Of a stretch of DNA of 64,000 bases, positions 8,208 to 16,139 are shown piece by piece. A program made the translations under genes and the position numbers. This DNA comes from an uncultured Anaerolineales bacterium (GTDB lineage Bacteria; Chloroflexota; Anaerolineae; Aggregatilineales; Aggregatilineaceae): contig CAKZOB010000073.1 of assembly GCA_937135955.1 (NCBI GenBank), positions 82,486 through 146,485 of the forward strand, read 5' to 3'. Within the stretch, counting starts at the first letter, position 1; each line of letters opens with the position of its first letter. The notes under the pieces were generated by a model that saw only the letters and a program-made list of their open reading frames with translations, was not told where the DNA came from and searched no databases.

Positions 8208-8810
8208 GTGACATTCGGTGTAGTTTCTAGAAAGGCTTTGGCGGTGCCCATCAGACGGTCTCTGATCGCTCTTGTCACCACGTTGCTCTTGGGGCTGATG
8301 GCGGCGTGTTCGGTCCCTCAATCTCCAGTATCGCGCTCGCCGTCTCGACCCTATGCGCCCGCCCCCAGCCCAACGCCTTCCCCCAGAGTGACATCGCCCG
8401 CGCAGATGACACCGGCTGCAGTCGCCAGCGGGCCGATGGGCACGCTGACGGCGATCGCTGCGCTGTTCCCCACCGCCACACCCGAACCGCCCTACGAGAT
8501 CATCAACCGGGGCAAGCCGCATTTCATCGAGTTCCACGCCTGGTGGTGAAGTACCTGTAATGCGATGCGCCCGTCCGTGCGACGGGTCGAGGAGCAGTAC
8601 CAGGACCGGGTGGACTTCCACATCCTCAGCGTGGATCGCGCTTCCTCGCAGCCCCTGGTGCGGCAGTATCAGGCATATGGCATCCCGCTGATCGTCCTGC
8701 TGGATGCCGACGGACACCTGGTACGCCGCCTTTCGGGCTATCAGACGGAGGAGCAACTCGTCGCCGCGCTCGAAGCGCTGCTGGCGACCTCGCCTGCCTC
8801 CTCGCAGTGA
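8208..8810 (+). CDS. Thioredoxin-like lipoprotein, probable selenoprotein (in-frame TGA at the catalytic Cys position)
   Basis: Read through the TGA at 8547-8549 this is one 200-aa protein. It has an Arg-Arg N-terminus and hydrophobic signal ending LMAAC (C34, lipoprotein-like), a Pro/Ser/Thr linker, then a thioredoxin fold: HFIEFHAWW-U114-S-T-C117-NAMRP, the core strand VDFHILSVD, and the cis-Pro segment GIPLIVLLDADG. The frame is open on both sides, and TGA falls exactly on the nucleophilic cysteine of WCxxC, giving UxxC. A perfect 6-bp hairpin lies 20 nt downstream (see 8569-8587). The alternative is a nonsense mutation or sequencing error of a Cys codon (TGC/TGT). GTG 8208 has GGAG 6 nt upstream; GTG 8244 is also possible. 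It would be a membrane-anchored, outward-facing thiol/selenol reductase. hypE follows 128 nt later. Confidence 0.75.
8569..8587 (+). promoter_or_regulatory. Candidate bacterial SECIS hairpin
   Basis: Immediately downstream of the in-frame TGA, CCCGTC (8570-8575) pairs perfectly with GACGGG (8581-8586) around a 5-nt loop CGTGC. A G-U pair (8569/8587) extends it. The loop begins 27 nt after the TGA and contains G residues. Bacterial SECIS elements are hairpins inside the coding region shortly after UGA, with a G (often GU) in the apical loop, so spacing and form fit. SelB recognition is not provable by eye. Confidence 0.55.
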
Positions 8811-8938
8811 CTGCACCTGCTTCCACCGGGTCTTTGCTCTGCGCCCCTGTGCGCCTGACCGTTGGAAGTCAGTCCTCGCGGCGGTAAAATCTGGCGTGTG
8901 ATGTTTTGAGCTGTCTGCAACGTTTAAACGGAGTTCCC

Positions 8939-9997
8939 TTGTCCGACCAACCTTCTTTTTCTGGCTTCGTCTGTCCGCTGCCGCTGCGCGACTATCCGCA
9001 GATCGTGCTGGGGCATGGCAGCGGCGGGCGACTGACCGCCGACCTGATCCGCCATCTGTTCGCGCCGCTCTTCGACAATCCGGCGCTATCTGCGCTCAAC
9101 GATCAGGCAGTGCTGGAGATCAACGGAGCGCGGCTGGCCTTTACCACGGACTCGTTTGTGATCAGCCCGCTGTTCTTCCCCGGCGGCGATATTGGCAGCC
9201 TGGCCGTGCACGGCACCATCAACGATCTGGCCGTGAGCGGGGCGCAGCCGCTCTATCTCTCGGCGGGCTTCATCCTGGAAGAAGGTCTGCCCATGGACGA
9301 CCTGGGACGCATTGTCACCTCGATGGCCGAAGCCTGTCGCGCGACGGGCGTGCAGTTGGTGACAGGCGACACCAAGGTAGTCAACAGGGGTAAGGGCGAT
9401 GGCGTCTTCATCAATACGGCGGGGATCGGGCTGGTGCCACCCGGTGTGCATATCGCCGCCGACCGCGCCCGCCCTGGTGATGTCATCCTGGTCAGTGGCA
9501 CGATCGGCGATCATGGCATGGCCATCATGTCGGTGCGGGAGGGGCTGAACTTCGAGACGGCGTTAGTCAGCGACAGCGCGCCGCTGCACACGCTGGTCGC
9601 CGCCATGCTGGAGGTGACGCCGGACATTCACTGCCTGCGCGATGCCACGCGCGGCGGCGTGGCGGCGGTGCTCAACGAACTGGCCGGGCAGTCGCGAGTG
9701 GGCTTCGCCATCGAGGAGGCAGCGATCCCTGTACAACCGGCGGTGATGGCCGCCTGCGAAATGCTGGGCATGGATCCGCTCTATGTCGCCAACGAGGGCA
9801 AGCTGGTTGCTGTCGTCCCGCGCGAGCACAGCGAGGCCGTGCTGGAGGCCATGCGCCGTCACCCGCTCGGCACACAGGCGGCAATCATCGGCGAAGTAGT
9901 TGCCGAGCATCCCGGCCTGGTAGTCGCTCGCACTGCCATCGGCGGACGGCGTGTGGTAGACCTGCCGCTGGGCGAGATACTCCCGCGTATTTGTTAG
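8939..9997 (+). CDS. hypE: Hydrogenase expression/formation protein HypE
   Basis: HypE dehydrates a thiocarbamoyl group on its C-terminal cysteine to make the cyanide ligand of [NiFe]-hydrogenase. The 352-aa protein shows the N-terminal LGHGSGGRL (24-32), an AIR-synthase-type ATP-binding segment with FTTDSFVISPLFFPGGDIG and VVTGDTKVV-like sequence, CLRDATRGG, and the diagnostic C-terminal PRIC ending on the catalytic cysteine. TTG 8939 is preferred because GGAG lies 6 nt upstream; the TTG at 8906 has no ribosome site. No other hyp or hydrogenase gene is in the window. The related SelD was considered and does not fit. Confidence 0.93.
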   Translation: MSDQPSFSGFVCPLPLRDYPQIVLGHGSGGRLTADLIRHLFAPLFDNPALSALNDQAVLEINGARLAFTTDSFVISPLFFPGGDIGSLAVHGTINDLAVSGAQPLYLSAGFILEEGLPMDDLGRIVTSMAEACRATGVQLVTGDTKVVNRGKGDGVFINTAGIGLVPPGVHIAADRARPGDVILVSGTIGDHGMAIMSVREGLNFETALVSDSAPLHTLVAAMLEVTPDIHCLRDATRGGVAAVLNELAGQSRVGFAIEEAAIPVQPAVMAACEMLGMDPLYVANEGKLVAVVPREHSEAVLEAMRRHPLGTQAAIIGEVVAEHPGLVVARTAIGGRRVVDLPLGEILPRIC

Positions 9998-10004
9998 AGA
10001 CCAG

Positions 10005-10158
10005 GTGATGACCCCTCACCCCGGCGCTGTGCGCCACCCCTCTCCCAACGCTGTAGGCGAGGGGACTTACTTTCTCTCGCCCAGGCACTCTCCTTCGCCC
10101 GCAGCGCGGGAAAAGGAGCCGGGGGTTGAGGGGGGCTTTTCAAACGGTCTCCGACAAC
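10005..10158. repeat. Palindromic interspersed repeat, family A2
   Basis: The element begins near GAGACCAGGTGATGACCCC and ends GGCTTTTCAAACGGTCTC. It contains GGCGCTGTGCGCC, CTTCGCCCGCAGCGCGGG and the GGGGGTTGAGGGG arm. The end sequence AGACCGTTTGAAAAGCC is shared with the copy at 40768-40920. It lies just after hypE and is non-coding. Confidence 0.75.
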
Positions 10159-10441
10159 GAATCCCCTTGCCAAGCACCCCCAAATTGGCATAAGATTGTA
10201 TATGTCAGACATAGAGAGGGCTACCGGAGTTTAATAGGCGCTCGTAGAGTTTATTGTGTGGGCCTGATCGTGCGGGTGGAGAAACAGGCTGCTCCTGATA
10301 ACTCCTTCCCTTCTCTCAGAGCAATGATTTTCGGGCTGGCATTGCTCATCCTTTGCGTCTGACCTCCACCCCATACAGAAGTCTTCTTACGGAGACGGCG
10401 CTTAGCTGTAGAGTCTTTGACCGCGGGGGGGGATTTCTTCA
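10159..10441. other. Leader/promoter gap upstream of the dehydratase gene
   Basis: This AT-richer stretch holds a possible promoter, TTGCCA at 10167-10172 with an 18-nt spacer and TAAGAT at 10191-10196, leaving an unusually long leader of about 240 nt before the ATG at 10442. The leader has several short G-rich and pyrimidine-rich runs. I see no recognisable riboswitch consensus and no convincing gene. Confidence 0.35.
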
Positions 10442-12352
10442 ATGTTGGGCAAAAAACGGCTTCGCAGGCTCCCTGGAAAAGTATGGCGCGCTTTACCTCT
10501 GGCTTTGCTCGACTGTCTGATATTGATCCTGGCCTATACCGTCACATACTCGGTACGCACTCCGGCTTCTTTTCTGCAGCTCGGCCAGAACGAAGTGTTG
10601 TTCATCATCTTCGCCATAAGCGTGACCGTGCTGGCACTGTTCATCACGGGGGGCTACAACCGCATCTGGTCGCGCACTAGCGGGCACGACGTGACGGTGC
10701 TGCTCAGCGGGGTGATCGCCGCTTCCGCCGTGCTGGTGCCGGTGGACTTCTTCTGGCGACCGCGCCCCGTACCTCTCAGTGTGGTGATAGTGGGCAATGG
10801 CCTGGCTCTGATGGGTTTTGTGGCGGTGCGCTATCGCTCGCGCGTGATCAGCGGGCTGGCCTGGCGCTGGCGGGCAGTGTGGCACGGCGAATTCCCTGAG
10901 GACACGCGGCGCGTGTTGATCGTAGGCGCGGGCGATGCCGGGCAGACCACCGCCTGGCGCTTGAAGCACCGCACGCCCTATCACGACCGGCACCGTTACC
11001 GCGTCGTAGGGTTCGTGGACGACGACCCGGCCAAGCAGCAGATGTTCATCGAAGGTTGCCAGGTGCTCGGCACGCGCGTTGATATCCCGCGCCTGGTCAG
11101 GGAACGCCAGGTTGATCTGATCATCGTGGCGATTCACAATATCTCTGGAACTGACTTCCGCGATATTCTGTCCTATTGCGAGCAGACTAGCGCCCGCATC
11201 CAACTGGTGCCCGATATCTTCGCGCAGATAGATGCCAGAACTCGGGTGCCGCTACTGCGCGACGTGACTCCCGAAGACCTGCTGGGCCGCCCGACGGTGA
11301 AGTGGCACGAAGAAATTGACGCCGCGCCCGTGACTGGTAAGGTCATCCTGGCGACGGGCGCGGCGGGTTCGATCGGGGCCGAGCTATGCCGGCAACTCCT
11401 GCAATACCAGCCGGTTAAGTTGATCATGCTCGATAACAACGAAAGCGGGCTGCACGATCTGTACGTCGAGTTGTGCACCGAGGAGACGTGCAACGTGCTG
11501 GTGCCCTACCTGGCCGATGTAACGCGGCGCGGCTCGCTGCTGCGGCTCTTTGAGACTTACCGCCCGCAGGTCATCTTCCACTCCGCCGCCTATAAGCATG
11601 TGCCGATGCTGGAAAATCACCCCGCCGAGGCAGTGCGAGTAAACATCGGCGGCACGCAGCAGGTCGCTGGCCTGGCCCGTGACTATGGGACGGAACGCTT
11701 CGTGCTCATCTCCACCGACAAGGCGGTCAACCCGACCAGCGTCATGGGGGCCAGCAAGGGCGTGTGCGAATTGCTGATGCACGCCCTGGCGCAGCAGCCG
11801 GGGCATCAGACCCTGTTCACGGCGGTGCGCTTCGGCAATGTGCTGGGCAGCCGCGGTAGCGTAGTGCCGACCTTCAATCGGCAGATCGAGCGCGGCGGGC
11901 CGGTCACGGTGACTGATCCGGCCATGAAGCGCTACTTCATGACTATCCCCGAAGCGGTGAACCTGGTCATTCATGCGGCCTGCCTGACCAAAGGCGGCGA
12001 TCTGTTCGTGTTGCAGATGGGCGAAGAAGTGCGCATCCTGGAACTGGCCGAGCGCCTGATCCGTTTGCGCGGGCTGCGCCCCTACGAGGACATTGCCATC
12101 AGGTTTACCGGTGTGCGCCCTGGCGAGAAGATGCGCGAGGAGCTCTACGCCGACTTCGAAACACTGGTGCCCACAGTCCACCCGTCCATTATGCAGCTTG
12201 TCAGTCAGCGCAATGGTCTGCATCCGGCGCTGTTCGGCGACCGGGTCAATCAGTTGTTCGCTCAGGGTTTCTCTGACGGCCAGGAACCGCTCGCCGTGCT
12301 GCGCGACCTGATCGCCCAGGGCGAGCGCGAGATGGAAATTCAGAAGGGATAG
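10442..12352 (+). CDS. CapD/WbpM/PglF-type nucleotide-sugar 4,6-dehydratase (membrane-anchored)
   Basis: Long-form enzymes of this family convert UDP-N-acetylglucosamine-type sugars to 4-keto-6-deoxy forms for capsule, O-antigen or glycan synthesis. The 636-aa protein has four hydrophobic N-terminal helices (about 15-125), a first Rossmann domain with LIVGAGDAGQ near 158, and a catalytic Rossmann domain with TGAAGSIG near 304. The segment STDKAVNPTSVMGASK near 425-441 carries the Met-x-x-x-Lys-type active site of large dehydratases in place of Tyr-x-x-x-Lys. The exact sugar is not determinable. A strong terminator follows. It stands alone on the plus strand. Confidence 0.9.
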   Translation: MLGKKRLRRLPGKVWRALPLALLDCLILILAYTVTYSVRTPASFLQLGQNEVLFIIFAISVTVLALFITGGYNRIWSRTSGHDVTVLLSGVIAASAVLVPVDFFWRPRPVPLSVVIVGNGLALMGFVAVRYRSRVISGLAWRWRAVWHGEFPEDTRRVLIVGAGDAGQTTAWRLKHRTPYHDRHRYRVVGFVDDDPAKQQMFIEGCQVLGTRVDIPRLVRERQVDLIIVAIHNISGTDFRDILSYCEQTSARIQLVPDIFAQIDARTRVPLLRDVTPEDLLGRPTVKWHEEIDAAPVTGKVILATGAAGSIGAELCRQLLQYQPVKLIMLDNNESGLHDLYVELCTEETCNVLVPYLADVTRRGSLLRLFETYRPQVIFHSAAYKHVPMLENHPAEAVRVNIGGTQQVAGLARDYGTERFVLISTDKAVNPTSVMGASKGVCELLMHALAQQPGHQTLFTAVRFGNVLGSRGSVVPTFNRQIERGGPVTVTDPAMKRYFMTIPEAVNLVIHAACLTKGGDLFVLQMGEEVRILELAERLIRLRGLRPYEDIAIRFTGVRPGEKMREELYADFETLVPTVHPSIMQLVSQRNGLHPALFGDRVNQLFAQGFSDGQEPLAVLRDLIAQGEREMEIQKG

Positions 12353-12375
12353 GGTTTTGGCCCGCGGATCAGGCG

Positions 12376-12404
12376 CGCCCCGCCAGTGCAGGTGGGGCGT
12401 TTTT
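12376..12404 (+). terminator. Rho-independent terminator after the dehydratase gene
   Basis: CGCCCCGCC (12376-12384) pairs with GGTGGGGCG (12391-12399), a 9-bp stem with one G-T pair and a 6-nt loop. TTTTT follows at 12400-12404. It lies 23 nt after the stop codon. Confidence 0.85.
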
Positions 12405-12426
12405 GTGCCTGTAAGCGATGAAATGC

Positions 12427-13356
12427 TCACATCGCCAGGGTGAGCAGCAGCACGTCGTCTGCACTGCCCAGCTCATCGCCGGCGATCATGCGCACGCGCG
12501 TGTGCACGATCAGCAGCCCCGCGTCGAGCGTCGCGCGCACCAGCGTCATCTGTCGGGCGTTGACAGGTAGCACCAGCCCCATCAAATGTAGCCGTTCGGC
12601 ATAGGTTTGCATCTCGCCGAGCAACTGCGGCCATAGCGAGGCCGCTTCGGGCAGGCAGGCGGCCACCTCGACCGTGAGATGAGTCTGCAACCCTTCGGGG
12701 CGGCGCACGCGGTGTCGCAGCGCAGCGAAAGCAACCGGCACGCCGTCCCGCTGCCAGACCAGCGTACGACCGGCTTCTTCGTCCTCCAGCCAGCGGGCGG
12801 CGGGGGTGGGGTCGAGGCCGAGCATCAGCCGGCTGGCAATGTCGCGCAGGGTGCTTCCCCCCTGCCACACTTCGAACGTCGTTTCGGGAGCAGAGTGCAC
12901 CGCCCCCTGAAAGAGCAAGGTGAGCGCCCGCGGTTCCAGGCCCAGGCGCGTGTAAAGCGCGATATTCTTGCCGCTCTCCGGCATGGTTTCCAGCGCCAGC
13001 GTCTGACACCCAGCCTGGCGCAGCAGAGTCAATCCGGCGGCGATGACGGCGCGGCCCAGCCCGCGCCCCTGGTGCGACGGGGCCACAGCCAGCGTCCCCA
13101 GCCAGCCCAGCGATCCCCACACGTGCGTGAAGCAATAGCCGACCACCTGCCCCGGCGGTGACTCCACCACCACGCCCGGATAGGGGCGGCGGATGGCTGC
13201 GTTCATGTTCTCCAGTGTGCGCAGGCGCAGGGGGCGTACCAACTGACGCTGTTGGCGGCGATATTCTTCGAAGGCGTCGCGATCGATCTGCGCAATGACC
13301 TTGAGGTCAGCGGGGGTGATGATGCGCGTGCGGTAGGGCGGGCTGGTGAGCGACAT
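12427..13356 (-). CDS. GNAT-family N-acetyltransferase, probably two-domain
   Basis: The 309-aa protein opens with a GNAT domain: YRTRIITPADLKVIAQIDRD at the start, WGSLGWLGTLAVAPSHQGRG near 82-101 with the acetyl-CoA pyrophosphate loop QGRGLG, then YTRLGLEPRALTLLF. The second half (about 165-309) looks like a degenerate second GNAT fold, so the protein is probably a tandem acetyltransferase. The substrate is unknown. The ribosome site is weak. It converges with the dehydratase gene across the terminator at 12376-12404. Confidence 0.85.
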   Translation of the reverse strand: MSLTSPPYRTRIITPADLKVIAQIDRDAFEEYRRQQRQLVRPLRLRTLENMNAAIRRPYPGVVVESPPGQVVGYCFTHVWGSLGWLGTLAVAPSHQGRGLGRAVIAAGLTLLRQAGCQTLALETMPESGKNIALYTRLGLEPRALTLLFQGAVHSAPETTFEVWQGGSTLRDIASRLMLGLDPTPAARWLEDEEAGRTLVWQRDGVPVAFAALRHRVRRPEGLQTHLTVEVAACLPEAASLWPQLLGEMQTYAERLHLMGLVLPVNARQMTLVRATLDAGLLIVHTRVRMIAGDELGSADDVLLLTLAM

Positions 13357-13457
13357 GAGGCAGGGCAGCTTCAGTTACTGGTCAGGATCGTCTTCATTGT
13401 CGGCCAGGCTGTGCGCTTGCGCAAGCGGGCGGGCGCGCCTGGCAGCGCAGCGGGCAA

Positions 13458-13533
13458 AATCACCACGGAGAACGCAGAGGGCACAGAGAAGGTGCAGAGA
13501 ACGCCCTCGCCGCGCCCTCTGCGTCGCGGCGAT
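13458..13533. repeat. Inverted repeat, family C
   Basis: CACGGAGAACGCAGAGGGC on the left is matched by GCCCTCTGCGTCGCGG on the right, forming a long imperfect palindrome in the gap between the GNAT and PfkB-like genes. The right edge abuts the PfkB-like stop codon at 13534. Confidence 0.6.
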
Positions 13534-14460
13534 TCAAGAGACGATCGTCACACGCTCGCGCACCCAGGCGTAGCGCCGGGCGCGTTGCTGTTCCAGGTCG
13601 GGCGGCGGGTCGGCCACGCCGGTCACTTCCAGCGAGAACGACGCGGCCACAGCGCCGTAGCAGGCCGCCGTCAGCAGATCGCCCGTCTCCACCCAACCCA
13701 CCAGGAACGCGCCGCAATAGGTGTTGCCCGCGCCCGTCTGATCGATCACCTCTGGCACGGGCACAGCGGGCACGCGCAATAAGGTCTCCTGGCCGCGCTG
13801 CCCCACCAGAGACCCCTCCGCACCCATGCGCAACACCGCCACCTGCACACCATCGGCCAGCATGGCGCGCACCAACGCTGCCGGATCGTCGTCGCCATAG
13901 ACCTGTGCCGCTTCCAGGTAGTTGGGCGAGACGATGTCCACCAGCGGCAGCCCCGCGCGGAATTCCCCCGCGTTTTGGGCGACCATGTACTGTTGCAGCG
14001 GTTCCCACAGCAGCGGCGCGCGGGGGAAAAGCGCGCGCCAGGCGGGCAGCGGCGCGGCGTCGGTGAGCAGGTACACCGCCCCTGCCCTGTGATAAGCGGC
14101 GGGTAGGCGTTCCGGCGTAGGGGCGTAGACGAACGGTTCGAGCACCTCCACGCGGAAAATCTCGGTGCGCTTGCCATCCCACTCGAAAAGTTGCCAGGCG
14201 CGCGCCTGCGGCAGGTCGAGCACCAGCAGGCCGCGCGTGTCGAAGTCGCGCTCCAGGCGCTGACGCGCTTCGTCCGGCAGGTCGTATCCGGCACAGGCGA
14301 AAATCCCCGCCCGTTGTCCCCAGATCAACATGCCCGCGGCGGCGTGCGTGACACCTCCGCCGAGCACACCCATGCGCGTCTGACCGTCGGGCTGCACGAT
14401 ATCGTCAATGATGATCCCGCCCACACACACATAGGCGGGCGACTCGTCGCGCACGCTCAT
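13534..14460 (-). CDS. PfkB/ribokinase-fold protein with GAGN in place of GAGD (paralog 1)
   Basis: This 308-aa PfkB-fold protein carries DDIVQPDGQTRMGVLGGGVTH near the N-terminus and the second signature DQTGAGNTYCGAF. In active PfkB kinases the last residue of GAGD is the catalytic base; here it is Asn246. The second copy at 16843 has the same change, so it is a subfamily trait and not damage. Fungal MAK32-like PfkB proteins are similar in this respect (from memory). Its ATG overlaps the stop of the upstream SIS gene (ATGA at 14457-14460), so the two are coupled. The substrate is probably a sugar or sugar phosphate, but catalysis is uncertain. Confidence 0.85.
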   Translation of the reverse strand: MSVRDESPAYVCVGGIIIDDIVQPDGQTRMGVLGGGVTHAAAGMLIWGQRAGIFACAGYDLPDEARQRLERDFDTRGLLVLDLPQARAWQLFEWDGKRTEIFRVEVLEPFVYAPTPERLPAAYHRAGAVYLLTDAAPLPAWRALFPRAPLLWEPLQQYMVAQNAGEFRAGLPLVDIVSPNYLEAAQVYGDDDPAALVRAMLADGVQVAVLRMGAEGSLVGQRGQETLLRVPAVPVPEVIDQTGAGNTYCGAFLVGWVETGDLLTAACYGAVAASFSLEVTGVADPPPDLEQQRARRYAWVRERVTIVS

Positions 14461-15638
14461 GACTCCAGGTTGCGCAGTTCGTCCAGCGTTTCGATCAGGT
14501 GACTGTCGCGGATGCGGCTGGCCCCGTCGGCCCAATCTACGGTGCGCCCGCCGCCCCAGCCACGGAAATAGGTCTCGCCCAAGGCGACGGTGCGCTCTGC
14601 CGCCAGCAATTCGCCGGGGATGCTGAAGACCAGCGGCGCGAACGCCTCGCGCACTTTGCCCCTGACCAGCAGGACATGATCCACGTAAGCGCGGATGGCG
14701 GTCTCATCTTCCGGCAGCACGCCGATCACCCGCCGCCCGATGGACTGTGCCGCCCGCGCGACTTCAGCCATCCGATCGGCATCGCGCGCGCCCGCGCTGA
14801 TCAGCACGGTGGGCGTGTCGGCGCGGCGCGAGAAATATTGCAGGTGTGCCCATTCCTCCGTCTCCTGGGCCATGGCCGGGTCGCCGCTGGCCTCGAGCAT
14901 CTTGGCCGCGCTGAACATGGCCACGCCGTAGAGCGGCCCGGCTCCCACATAGACGAATTCGGGGATATCCGTCCAGGTTTGCATCAGCTCATGTGCGACC
15001 GGCTCACACGCCTGAATGGTCGCCTCCATGATGTCCGCCTGCGCGGACAGTTCGGCCCGCAATGCGTCGGCCCTGGCCGTGGTCAGGTGACCGCGCACTT
15101 CGCCGATGCGGATCGCCGCCATATAAAGCGCCATCTGCGAGGCCAGGTAGGAGCGCACGCCGGGCACCACCATCCCCGCCAACTCGTCGGGCAGCGGCGG
15201 GACGGTGGTCTTGAAGACGCGCTCGGCAGCCCCCGCCAGCGGCGCGCTGGGGGCACCCGTCAGGGCGACGGCCACTGCTCCCGCCTGACGGGCCAGGCGC
15301 AGCGCCTCGATGGTGCGGCTGACCACGCCGGACACCGACACCGCGATCACCAGGTTGGTCTTGGGGCCAGTAGCGGGCAGGAAGGGGACAACGTAGCGGC
15401 TGAAGGTCAGCGAACTGACGGCCTGTGTGGGCACGCCCGCGAACAGGTTGAAGGCCAGTTCCGCGCCGACGGGCGCGTGGTAGCTATCGCCGCAGCCGAC
15501 CAGGTAGATGCGCTTGACGGATGTGCACGTCTCGAAGTCGAACGTCGCGCGCGCGGATTCGTCGAATGGTTTGGCGATGGCGCGTACCAGGTCGGGCAGG
15601 GTGTCTATTTGCTGGTGCATAGGCGAGCGCGTAGTCAT
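14457..15638 (-). CDS. SIS-domain sugar isomerase/deaminase-like protein
   Basis: The 393-aa protein has two SIS domains, as in the isomerase half of GlmS and in AgaS/FrlB-type proteins. The first contains IYLVGCGDSYHAPVGAELAF near 45-65 and VIAVSVSGVVSRTIEAL near 98-114; the second contains FVYVGAGPLYGVAMFSAAKM and ETEEWAHLQYF. It likely isomerises or deaminates a phosphosugar or a fructosamine-type compound; the substrate is unknown. An exact AGGAGG lies upstream of the ATG at 15638. Its stop overlaps the start of the PfkB-like gene by 4 bp, implying a shared pathway step. Confidence 0.85.
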   Translation of the reverse strand: MTTRSPMHQQIDTLPDLVRAIAKPFDESARATFDFETCTSVKRIYLVGCGDSYHAPVGAELAFNLFAGVPTQAVSSLTFSRYVVPFLPATGPKTNLVIAVSVSGVVSRTIEALRLARQAGAVAVALTGAPSAPLAGAAERVFKTTVPPLPDELAGMVVPGVRSYLASQMALYMAAIRIGEVRGHLTTARADALRAELSAQADIMEATIQACEPVAHELMQTWTDIPEFVYVGAGPLYGVAMFSAAKMLEASGDPAMAQETEEWAHLQYFSRRADTPTVLISAGARDADRMAEVARAAQSIGRRVIGVLPEDETAIRAYVDHVLLVRGKVREAFAPLVFSIPGELLAAERTVALGETYFRGWGGGRTVDWADGASRIRDSHLIETLDELRNLES

Positions 15639-15756
15639 GAAACCTCCTGTGCAGTAGCGGTTTGCCGTACAAGGTCATTCGCAGGTATGTTTGATCCAGG
15701 CATATAGCCTCTCTTTCACCTGGGCGATCATAACACCAAACGAAAGGAGACCTGTA

Positions 15757-16104
15757 GTGACACCTGCCGCCAATACCGTGATTCTCGTCACCCGCGACGG
15801 CATGGGCGACGCCGCCCCCGAACTGCGTCACACCCTGCTCTGCAAGTACTTCCAGATTCTGCTAGACGACGGCAAACTGCCCGCGGCGGTGTGTTTCTAC
15901 GCCGAGGGCGTCCGGCTCGCCTGCGCTGGCTCTCCGGCGCTGGACGTGTTACGGGCACTGGAAGCCGCAGGTGTACGGCTAATCGTGTGCACAACCTGCC
16001 TCAACTTTTATGGCCTGACCGAACAGCGCGCCGTCGGGCTGGCGGGCGGCATGGGCGATATCGTCGAGGCCCAGTGGCAAGCGGACAAGGTGATCACCAT
16101 CTGA
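15757..16104 (+). CDS. DsrE/YedF-like protein (selenium-metabolism-associated family)
   Basis: This 115-aa protein resembles the C-terminal DsrE-fold domain of YedF, a family named for co-occurrence with selenium metabolism. Characteristic segments are VTRDGMGDAAPELRHTLL near 11-28, a YAEGVRLACAGSPALDVLRA middle, and a Cys pair C78-TT-C81 in VCTTCLNFYGL, ending in ADKVITI. The usual N-terminal TusA/SirA domain is absent. GTG 15757 is the start, with AAAGGAG 8 nt upstream. It is a single-gene unit divergent from the SIS gene. A role in sulfur or selenium relay is inferred; it supports, but does not prove, selenium use. Confidence 0.75.
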   Translation: MTPAANTVILVTRDGMGDAAPELRHTLLCKYFQILLDDGKLPAAVCFYAEGVRLACAGSPALDVLRALEAAGVRLIVCTTCLNFYGLTEQRAVGLAGGMGDIVEAQWQADKVITI

Positions 16105-16112
16105 ACCGCAAT

Positions 16113-16139
16113 CAAGGTTGCTCATACACCTTGTCTTTT
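16113..16139 (+). terminator. Weak terminator after the YedF-like gene
   Basis: CAAGGT (16113-16118) pairs with ACCTTG (16128-16133), followed by TCTTTT. The stem is short, and it overlaps the end of the convergent methyltransferase gene. Confidence 0.4.

Noticed and set aside
8939..9997. Possible SelD (selenophosphate synthetase) next to the UGA gene
   Set aside because: The protein lacks the SelD N-terminal Cys/Sec glycine-rich loop and ends in PRIC, which is diagnostic of HypE.
10159..10441. A riboswitch ahead of the dehydratase
   Set aside because: The leader is long, but I find none of the conserved cores for c-di-GMP, SAM, cobalamin or similar riboswitches.
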